Notes under the pieces: model-generated | What the model was told of the DNA's origin: nothing | What the model saw: the letters and a program-made list of their open reading frames with translations, nothing else | Databases searched by the model: none | NCBI GenBank assembly: GCA_001687465.1 | Contig: LVLI01000449.1 | Span: forward strand, 1 to 30,041 | Origin: Halocafeteria seosinensis | Lineage: Eukaryota > Sar > Bigyra > Bicosoecida | Direction: 5' to 3' | DNA length: 30,041 nucleotides | Made by a program: the position numbers and the translations under genes | Shown: positions 22,301 to 30,041 of the stretch, in pieces | How the letters are laid out: the number at the start of each line of letters is the position of its first letter | Position numbering within the stretch: the stretch's first letter is position 1

Positions 22301-25300
22301 ACCTGGGTATGTCCGTGTGGTGAGTGGTTCGGGATATGAAAGCTCTGGCAGAGTTGAAGTTGTCTCGGGTAATAGTGCTAATGGGGAGTCGGGGAACATC
22401 CGGCTGACATCAGGAGTCTCTGGAGGCCAGTCCGGAGGACTGTCATTTAGTAGCGGGGCATCTAAATGTGGATCGAGTGGCAATGTCCGGCTGGAGACAG
22501 GAGAGGGCTCGAGCGGCAGCGGTGATATTGTGTTGAGAACTGGTTGCACCGCCGGCCGCGCGGATGGGGGAAGCATCCGAATGAAGGCTGGAGACTCATC
22601 AGGAAACGGTGGTGGTATCTACCTTGAGGCTGGAAAGGGCGGGAAAAGCTCGCGTGGTGGGTCCGTCTACATTAAGAGTGGAATAGACGGACGTTTGGAG
22701 TTTTCATCTGGCAGAAACTCGCAGCTGACCTTCACAGACGATGGTAGCATAGCGCTGCAATCCGGGAAGAATGGCTCGTTACGATTAAGTTCCAAAGAAG
22801 GGACTGAAATTTCAATTGGGCGGAATTTTGCTTTCAGGATCAAGCAAGAGAACCACACACGTTTTTCAGTCTCTTCGAGTCAGACCTTTTTCGATGGCGA
22901 CATTATCGCGGATACCTTTCGACTGGCAAACCTATCTTCATCGATGTCCTCGATAGCTCGATCTGTTTCTAGTAACAGCAGTTCGATTCCATCACTTTAC
23001 CGTAGGATGATGGGGATCCCTATTCGAGACACGAGTCATGGGGATCGGTACATTTCGGAAGAAGATCTTCGGAAGTTTTTGCCAGAATATGTCGAGAAGC
23101 TGCGTCGTGAAGACAACGGAGAGGAGCTGGACGTATGGAATCCGGTAAGACTCCCGGTGGACATGCTGGCATTGATCCAGGAACGACAAAAGCGCATACA
23201 TTTGGGAGAAGGGAATGATTCTACTACTGGTTCGATCGCTATCTCGACGGAGAATCATGCGGCGGGTCAAAGCGGGTCCATTCAAGTTACCACCGGTGAT
23301 TCGTATGGGTGCAGTGGCCACCTTTTGTTCCAGACCGGCCGCAGCATATCAGGCACGAGTGGGATGGTCCAATTAGTAAGCGGAGCGTCTTCCAATGGGA
23401 CCACTGGAGGGATTATGTTGTCAGTGGGAGAATCGAGTGGCCCCCACGGTGGTAATGTTCTGCTAAGCTCTGGTGACAGCCGTAGCGGTAAGAGTGGCTC
23501 TGTTGGCGTGCGAAGTGGAAGTGCTCGGGAAGGCTCTAGTGGTAACGTGAGTATTCGAGCAGGAAATTCTACTGGCAGGAATTCGGATGGAGGAGTAGTT
23601 GAACTGTCTGGTGGCTCCAGTACATGTGGACGTGGAGGAAGCATTCACTTAGTGGGCGGAGGATCGTCGTGTGGTAAAGGAGGAAGCATACGGCTTAGCG
23701 CTGGGACGTCTACGTCTGGAAATGGTGGATCAGTAGTTGTGAGCTCTGGTGGAAGTATATGCGGGAGGAGTGGCTCCGTGTCTGTTATGTCTGGTATGTC
23801 TGTATCTCCTACAGGTGCCAATGGAAGCGGCGCCCTTGTCTTCAGTACTGGCCACGGCAGTGATCAGTCGGGTAACATCTGGATATCCACCGGTAATGCC
23901 TCTCGCGGTAGTTCTGGCAGCATACTCATGTCTGTGGGTAGTGCAAATGGCGATAAAGTGGGCAATATTGAAATAATTGCTGGATCGTCTACATCGAAGA
24001 CGACGAAGGCGAGATCCGGTGGAGATATTTTGCTTGAAGCTGGGAGTAGTGCTCATGGTCGGGAAGGAGGTATCCAACTTCGAACAGCCTCAGGGACAGT
24101 TGACGGAGGGCGCTCCAATAGTGGCGATATTGAGATTAGTACAGGCCGAGCCATTTGTGGACACAGTGGAGGAGTCTTCATCGGATCGGGTCAGTCGTCG
24201 ACAGGAACTGCTGGCAATATTGTCGTACAAGGAGGAGATTCCCAGCAGGGCAATGGAGGAAGCGTATTCCTTGCCGGCGGGAACAGCAGAGGGGTTGGCT
24301 CCCGAGGGGGTGGTGTTCACCTTGTAAGTGGGACCAGTGCGTCTGGAGCTAGTGGGGAAATAGTGATACAGTCCGGTAGCTCGAAGGGGAGTGGGAATAT
24401 ATCGATTTCCACCGGGCACTCGCAAAGTGGTGTGGCAGGATACATCTCGCTACAAACGGGTGACTCTGGAACTGGTCGAGCTGGAGATATTTCTCTCACA
24501 GCAGGTTCTGGAGAAGCTGGAGGCAGTATCTACATGTCAGCAGGGGGGTCGACGGGTGTCAATGCGACCAGCGGGTGTATTGCCTTAGTGACGGTCCCGA
24601 AATCGTTTTGTCATAGTTCTGGAAACATCAACCTGTCTACAGGCAGTGTTGGCAAGGGTTCCTCTGGAAAGATATCCTTGTCGACAGGTCTGAGTAACAA
24701 CGAAAGTAGTGGTTCCGTTTTGATATCTACGGGAAAAGGGAAGATCTCTTCCGGAAATGTTACATTGCGTACGGGGACATCCAGTGAGGGAGGTAGTATT
24801 GAACTCATCGCAGGGGATACACATGGAAATACACATTCATCACAGGGTGGCAGTATTGTTTTGAAAAGTGGCATGTCAAGGTGCGGACGGGGCGGAGACG
24901 TCTCGATAACGTCCGGTGATAGCAACGTGGGCAGCGGGGGCTCGATATTACTTTCTGTGAGTGGAACCTCCCAAGCTGGCAGCAGTGGCGGTAGCATTAT
25001 GGCNTTTGCTGGAAGTAGTTGTGGTTCACAAGGAAGAGGTGGAAATATTATATTTCGAGCTGGCATTGGTAGCAGGAGTAATAAGGGTGGCAACGTGTTG
25101 CTCTCTGGCGGAGTTGGGCGTAACGGAGGAGACGTCATTTTGCGAGGTGGAAGCGGTCAAGGCAGGGGCACTAGGGGAAATGTGTTCATTTCTGCTGGGA
25201 ACAGCTTAACAAACGGAGGGATTGGTGGCTCGGTGCGGATAACGACTGGAAGTGGGACTTCCAGTGGATCCCTTGAATTTCGCACGTCTCATACCTCTTC

Positions 25301-28300
25301 AGGCAACTCTGGGCCGATTGTCCTGGCAACTGGCAATAGTCGTTGTGGTGGTAGTGGGAATATTCTGATCGCGTCCGGAGGAGGCAGAAGGATATCTGGA
25401 GCAATAGTAATATCAAGTGGAAATAGTGAATTTCGTGATGCGGGTGGTATTTCGCTGTACGCCGGGTCCAGTGCCGTTGGTCATGGGGGCTCAATATCCG
25501 TTTTAAGTGGCAGCGGAGTGAATGGTGGCCTAGCAATCGGATCAGGTGATTCGGTGGAGGGTACATCTGGGGCTGTAGAGGTATTTTCAGGGGATGGCGT
25601 TGAAGGTTCTGGTGACATTCAATTGTACACCGGATGCTCTCTTACTGGCTCCAGTGGGTCCATCACTCTTACCTCCGGACGTTCGCTGAATAGGGGGAGT
25701 GGTGGTGGGATTAATATCAGAGGCGGCGTGGGCTCTTCTCGGGGTGGGTTTGTCAACATCGCCTCCGGAGACGCTCTTTCGGGTGAGTCGGGTAGTATAA
25801 GCATCTCATCCGGTGATTCTTCATGTCGTGCAGGCACTGTGTCCATTCGGTCTGGACGATCTGACACTTCTGCTGATGTGCTACTAAGTAGCGGCTCTCA
25901 GGGAGGTGTTTTCGTTTCATCTGGAAATGCTGGTCTGATGTCGGGGAACCTTTCATTCACTCCGCTGTCATCCTTAGGTGATATCTCGTTTGCTACTGGA
26001 TTGGGTGGTACTGCTGGGTCAATGCATGTTCGCGCCGGTAGTTCCTTCTGCAGTCGAGGAGGAAGCGTAAGACTGGAAAGCGGGTCTGGGTGTAATGGGG
26101 GTGAGGTGTTCTTAGGGAGTAACAGTAGCAATGCCTTCAGTAGTGGCGATGTTAGTTTACGAAGCGGTGACTCTATTCATGGACGCTCTGGCGATGTACT
26201 GCTTCAAACCGGTGGTGGTAGATATTCTGGCTCTGTGGTTGTAGGTACTGGGAGATCGATAGGAGAGAGTTCGGGCAGTGTGTTTTTCGAGAGTGGCACT
26301 AACAATAAAGGAGAGACTGGTGGGACATATTTAAGGTCTTCCGGTCTTATGAGTCTGACAAGTGGCTGTTCGAGTGGCAAGTCGGGAGCTATTGAGCTAT
26401 TATCCGGGTCTGCCAAAGGAGGATCAGGTTCTATTTCTGTTGAGTCAGGCATCGGTGTGAAGGGATCTGGAGACATACTTGTGGCAACAGGCGCATCATG
26501 CGGGCGCACCGGTTCGATCTCTCTAACTGTGGCCCACTCTCGGTCTGCCATTGGGGGCAATGTAACGATTCAAGCTGGCTCGTCCCTTTCTGGAGGAGGC
26601 GGTGTAGTACTGACAACTGTTGGGGACGAGAGTACCTCTGGCCCTGTGTCTATCCATTCGGGCCGAGCAGCCTGCGGAACAAGCGGAGATATCACTCTCG
26701 GCTCTGGGCGTTCTATTTGTGGCTGTTCTGGAAACGTATGGCTGGTCTCCGGTCCCGCTCTACGAAAATCTGGCGATATAGTATTGGCAGCGGGGTGTTC
26801 TTCAAGGCCAGGGAGCGTTCATATATCGACTGATGACGGCAACGCTGAAGGGGGTTCGATAGAATTAGTAAGTGGGTCGACAGCATCGACGGCAATAGCT
26901 ATGTCTGCTGAAGGACACACGTACCTTGGCTCCAATGTGGCGCTTTTGAGTGGTAGTGCTGCGAAAGCGTCTGGTGATATTAATATATCGACTGGTACTG
27001 CGAAGCGTTTATCAGGCAGCATAAAGTTGCAGTCTGCTGCAGGAAATATTTCAATCCTGTCTGGAGCGTCTGGTAGTGGAAATGGAGGAAACATCATTTT
27101 ATCTGCTGACAACTCCTCAGCATCGGGGTCCGATATCCGTTTCCTGTCAGGAGAGGGGAAACACGGTGGATCGATTGAGTTTGCGACCGGTATGGGAAGA
27201 AATGGATCATCTGGAGACTTTTTAGTGTCTACGTCGAATGGAAAAAACTCAGGATCGGTGATGCTCTCGACGGGAAGCTCTCATTCGGGGAGTAGTGGTA
27301 ACATACGTATTTCTTCCGGGAACTCTGGGGCTAATGCAGGAACTGTTAGAGTTACCGGTGGCTCGTCTGTTGATGGCAGAGGGGGTGATGTCTTCTTGGA
27401 TGGCGGAAACGGAACGCGCGGAGGCGGAATCCGGATACTCAGTGGGGCAGGCCGTATTACTAGCGGGGATGTAAAACTGGAGACTACTGGCAGCAACGGT
27501 AGCAGTGGAAGTATCTACCTGGACACTGGAGACTTTCCAGGTGGCGAAAGTGGAAATATTTCCCTCCGTGCAGGTGGTGGGCCAACTGGTGGTCACGTAG
27601 TGATTTCGACTTCTGGGGGAGCTAATGGCTACTCTGGGGACATCAGTTTAAGCAGTGGAGGCAAAGATAGAACAGGGGGCTCGATAAAGATTCAATCATA
27701 CTCCACTAGTAACTCCGGTTCGTCGCAAATTCAGATTGGGGCTCATTCTCCAGGAGGAAGCGTCTCCATCACCACGATGTCCACATCAGGGTCGGACAAT
27801 CCGGGAAACATTTACCTGAGATCCGTAACTAACCGTGGAGCAATCCACATGGAGGCAGGAAGCAGCAACGAAAACAAGCCAGGTGCTATTACAATACGAT
27901 CGCGGGGTGGCCAGGACTCAAGTGGAAACATACATTTTCAGTCACAAGACCCAAATTCCCTTCTGTCCGTTGCCAGCGGATGCATGCTCATTAAAACGGG
28001 AAATGCCACACGAAACGCTCAAACGTTGCTTTCATCCCATTCAGGGAGCATTGAGCTACGCACGGGGGAGGCTATACATGGCTCCAATACGTCATCGTCC
28101 AGCGGTAACATTGTGTTGGTTGCGGGTAACGGCTCACGTACCGCTGGAGGCTCAATTCAGTTCCGTTCTGGAAGTAGCAAACACGGGAATGCAGGCGATA
28201 TAGTTTTCCTGAGTGGAGACAGTCAACATGGTGTGTCCGGAGATATATTGCTACGGAGTGGTGGAGGACAGAACGGAAGCGGTAATATCGTTGTTGATTC

Positions 28301-30041
28301 GGGTATATCTTCGGGGAGTCACAAAGGTGGATCTGTGTTTGTTGGGACGGGGAATAGCAACGAAGGCACCGGAGGTAGTCTGACTTTGCGCGGAGGCTAT
28401 GGCCGAAGTGCAGGAGGATCGGTTCGGCTGAGTGCAAATGGGAATGGAGTTCAGGGTGGTAACGTATCCGTCACGGCTGGGAGTAGCTCAGGTGGGATGC
28501 CTGGGTATGTCCGTGTGGTGAGTGGTTCGGGATATGAGAGCTCTGGCAGAGTTGAAGTTGTCTCGGGTAACAGTGCTAATGGGGAGTCGGGGAACATCCG
28601 GCTGACATCAGGAGTTTCTGGAGGCCAGTCCGGAGGACTGTCATTTGGTAGTGGGGCATCTAAATGTGGATCGAGTGGCAATGTACGGCTGGAGACAGGA
28701 GAGGGCTCGAGCGGCAGCGGTGACATTGTGCTGAGAACTGGTTGCACCGCCAGCCGCGCTGATGGGGGAAGCATCCGAATGAAGGCTGGAGACTCATCAG
28801 GAAACGGTGGTGGTATCTACCTTGAGGCTGGAAAGGGCGGGAAAAGCTCGCGTGGTGGGTCCGTCTACATTAAGAGTGGAATAGACGGACGTTTGGAGTT
28901 TTCATCTGGCCGAAACTCTCAGCTGACCTTCACAGACGATGGTAGCATAGCGCTGCAATCCGGGAAGAATGGCTCGTTACGATTAAGTTCCAAAGAAGGG
29001 ACTGAAATTTCAATTGGGCGGAATTTTGCTTTCAGAATCAAGCAAGAGAACCACACACGTTTTTCAGTTTCTTCGAGTCAGACCTTTTTCGATGGCGACA
29101 TTATCGCGGATACCTTTCGACTGGCAAACCTATCTTCATCGATGTCCTCTATAGCTCGATCTGTTTCTAGTAACAGCAGTTCGATTCCATCACTTTACCG
29201 TAGGATGATGGGGATCCCTATTCGAGACACGAGTCATGGGGATCGGTACATTTCGGAAGAAGATCTTCGGAAGTTTTTGCCAGAATATGTCGAGAAGCTG
29301 CGTCGTGAGGACAACGGAGAGGAGCTGGACGTATGGAATCCGGTAAGACTCCCGGTGGACATGCTGGCATTGATCCAGGAACGACAAAAGCGCATACATT
29401 TGGGAGAAGGAAATGATTCTACTACTGGTTCGATTGCTATCTCGACGGAGAATCATGCGGTGGGTCAAAGTGGGTCCATTCAAGTTACCACCGGTGATTC
29501 GTACGGGTGCAGTGGCCACCTTTTGTTCCAGACCGGCCGCAGCATATCAGGCACGAGTGGGATGGTCCAATTAGTAAGCGGAGCGTCTTCCAATGGGACC
29601 ACTGGAGGGATTATGTTGTCAGTGGGAGAATCGAATGGCCCCCACGGTGGTAATGTTCTGCTAAGCTCTGGTGACAGCCGTAGCGGTAAGAGTGGCTCTG
29701 TTGGCGTGCGAAGTGGAAGTGCTCGGGAAGGCTCTAGTGGTAACGTGAGTATTCGAGCAGGAAATTCTACTGACAGGAATTCGGATGGAGGAGTAGTTGA
29801 ACTGTCTGGTGGCTCCAGTACATGTGGCCGTGGAGGAAGCATTCACTTAGTGGGCGGAGGATCGTCGTGTGGTAAAGGAGGAAGCATACGGCTTAGCGCT
29901 GGGACGTCTACGTCTGGAAATGGTGGATCAGTAGTTGTGAGCTCTGGTGGAAGTATATGCGGGAGGAGTGGCTCCGTGTCTGTTATGTCTGGTATGTCTG
30001 TATCTCCTACAGGTGCCAATGGAAGCGGCGCCCTTGTCTTC
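10334..30041 (+). CDS. Giant secreted PSI-domain Gly/Ser-repeat protein (3' end beyond window)
   Basis: Inferred exons are 10334-10488, 10554-10702, 10774-10938 and 11011 to beyond 30041; introns are 65, 71 and 72 nt. Joined in phase they give at least 6,500 residues with no stop. Exon 4 is one open frame of at least 19,031 nt. Residues 1-18 are very basic, followed by a hydrophobic core (ALLLCKLSLALALVA, 19-33), a probable signal peptide. Residues about 52-156 hold two tandem Cys-rich PSI-like modules. A non-repetitive linker (157-239) leads into a Gly/Ser/Thr-rich repeat of 13-17 residues that continues to the window end, interrupted by two copies of a unique module (residues 4047-4233 and 6113-6299). 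The alternating hydrophobic pattern with Gly-ended strands suggests a beta-solenoid. I do not recognise a characterised family. A cell-surface, extracellular-matrix or adhesive structural role is inference from the signal peptide and architecture. No transmembrane anchor or GPI signal is visible because the C-terminus is missing. Codon 25002-25004 contains an N but reads Ala whatever the base. Confidence 0.88.
10554..10938 (+). other. Two tandem PSI/plexin-type cysteine-rich modules
   Basis: These lie in exons 2 and 3 of the giant gene, one module per exon. Module 1 has NCTVCVETEGCGFCTSTLSC, then a GCPDWVGHINDCP stretch. Module 2 has CEALEDCGSCVNSEDCAWC, then KCLSVSDTF and later a DCRGTVFDAPC stretch. 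The C-x2-C-x4-5-C-x-(W/F)-C core, with further cysteines downstream, is the PSI (plexin-semaphorin-integrin) pattern, a disulfide-bonded extracellular fold. Each module fits its own exon, with a phase-1 intron between them, as expected from exon duplication. The match was made by eye, and module 1 is the more divergent. Confidence 0.72.
11259..22679 (+). repeat. Gly/Ser-rich short repeat array 1 (about 3,800 residues)
   Basis: The array consists of degenerate repeats of 13-17 codons, read as G-(x)3-8-(S/G)-G-x-(I/V)-x-(L/I/V)-x-(S/T/A/G). Examples are GNGLSRSGDVEIRT, GNAGKSAGDVNLIT and GDALHHSGNIDIAS. About 260 units fit in this stretch. Turn length varies while the strand pattern is kept, as expected of a beta-solenoid with decorated turns. 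Nucleotide similarity between neighbouring units is low, so this part looks old and diversified. The reading frame is kept throughout. Confidence 0.9.
21834..23843 (+). repeat. Segmental duplication copy A (pairs with 28032-30041)
   Basis: This segment is about 98% identical to 28032-30041 at a constant offset of 6,198 bp, with no indels seen over 2,010 bp. I counted about 37 substitutions by eye. Similarity drops abruptly at the 5' boundary (near 21834) to weak protein-level resemblance. The right end of copy A is set only by the window end in copy B, so the duplication may extend further. The offset is a multiple of three, so both copies keep frame. Confidence 0.95.
22680..23240 (+). other. 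Non-repeat module, copy 1 (residues about 4047-4233)
   Basis: About 187 codons break the Gly/Ser array. The first half is beta-rich and spaced like a fibre shaft: GRLEFSSG, QLTFTDDGSIALQSG, SLRLSSKEGTEISIG, FRIKQENHTRFSVSSS and FFDGDIIADTF. A Ser-rich helix-like linker follows (LANLSSSMSSIARSVSSN), then a charged helical segment (YISEEDLRKFLPEYVEKLRR) and LPVDMLALIQERQKRIHLG. The order of strands, coiled linker and helical end recalls trimeric tail-fibre tips, but this is an impression only. It is unlike the flanking repeats and is repeated at 28878-29438 with an identical protein sequence. Confidence 0.85.
23241..28877 (+). repeat. Gly/Ser-rich short repeat array 2 (about 1,880 residues)
   Basis: The same 13-17 codon repeat resumes after the first module, for example GNVLLSSGDSRSGKSG and GGSIRLSAGTSTSGNGG. 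Many turns here carry a Ser-x-Cys-Gly-x-Gly-Gly motif. There is one ambiguous base at 25004. The stretch between about 23844 and 28031 has no close nucleotide copy elsewhere in the window. Confidence 0.9.
28878..29438 (+). other. Non-repeat module, copy 2 (residues about 6113-6299)
   Basis: Second copy of the module at 22680-23240. The nucleotide sequence differs at eight positions and the protein is identical. It is followed by a further stretch of Gly/Ser repeats (29439-30041) that runs off the window. Confidence 0.9.
29439..30041 (+). repeat. Gly/Ser-rich short repeat array 3 (continues beyond window)
   Basis: About 200 residues of the same repeat follow the second module, nearly identical to 23241-23843. 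The array continues past the window in frame. Confidence 0.9.

Larger units (their letters stand above)
28032..30041 (+). repeat. Segmental duplication copy B (pairs with 21834-23843), open at window end
   Basis: Near-identical partner of copy A. Identity continues to the last base of the window, so the true length is at least 2,010 bp. Just upstream, the two regions still share a weak protein pattern (FQSEDTG against FQSQDPN, GCVRVQTG against GCMLIKTG). This suggests an old large unit, part of which was homogenised recently. Confidence 0.95.

Noticed and set aside
11259-22679. RTX-type calcium repeats or an antifreeze/ice-binding solenoid.
   Set aside because: The GGxGxDxUx nonapeptide of RTX and the regular TxT face of ice-binding solenoids are not present. 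The repeat is longer and lacks the aspartates.
22680-23240. Assignment of the non-repeat module to the phage tail-fibre or intramolecular-chaperone (S74-type) families.
   Set aside because: The strand-rich start followed by a helical end recalls these, but I cannot see the catalytic Ser/Lys context or a convincing motif, so only the resemblance is noted.
11306-29846. Many long minus-strand open frames, rich in Pro/Leu/Ser/Thr, opposite the giant exon (for example 13895-14626, 14912-15697, 21047-21703).
   Set aside because: They are the complement of Gly (GGN) and Ser (TCN/AGY) codons, which rarely produce antisense stops and give NCC Pro/Ala/Thr/Ser codons. They have no starts, introns or motifs of their own, and duplicated ones simply follow the duplicated sense sequence.

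Overview
This is a compact eukaryotic nuclear segment, most likely from a protist. The genes have short canonical GT-AG introns: 14 were inferred, and 12 of them are 58-73 nt long. Genes lie close together on both strands, and four of the five housekeeping-type genes can be matched to conserved eukaryotic families. A stramenopile (for example an oomycete) or another gene-dense protist would fit, but nothing in the window fixes the lineage.

The left third (1-9361) holds conserved genes. A (CA)n microsatellite at the edge is followed by an AAGAB/p34-like adaptin-binding protein (+, 264-1451). It converges on a RAP-domain, probably organellar, RNA-metabolism protein (-, 1515-4460). Next come prohibitin-2 (-, 4956-6265), divergent from the exosome subunit MTR3/EXOSC6 (+, 6597-7592), and then ORC5 (+, 7822-9361), whose P-loop is degenerate. 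Splicing was inferred for AAGAB, PHB2, EXOSC6 and ORC5; in each case the exon phases match and the protein length is normal for the family.

After about 970 bp of apparently non-coding DNA, one gene fills the remaining two thirds (10334 to beyond 30041, +). Three small exons encode a probable signal peptide and two tandem cysteine-rich PSI/plexin-type modules. The fourth exon is one uninterrupted open frame of at least 19,031 nt with no stop before the window ends, so the protein is at least 6,500 residues. It is almost entirely a Gly/Ser/Thr-rich repeat of about 13-17 residues, in which a G-x-hydrophobic-x-hydrophobic-x-[S/T/A]-G strand alternates with a Ser/Gly-rich turn. This looks like a very long beta-solenoid, with roughly 400 repeats.

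The array is interrupted twice by the same non-repetitive module of about 187 residues (22680-23240 and 28878-29438). These modules lie in two segments of at least 2,010 bp that are about 98% identical and 6,198 bp (2,066 codons) apart. All eight differences between the two copies of the module are silent, whereas the flanking repeats carry about ten amino-acid changes. The most interesting object here is this giant secreted or surface repeat protein and its conserved module. I do not recognise it as a characterised family and I assign it no function. Dozens of antisense open frames opposite the giant exon are by-products of its Gly/Ser codon bias.
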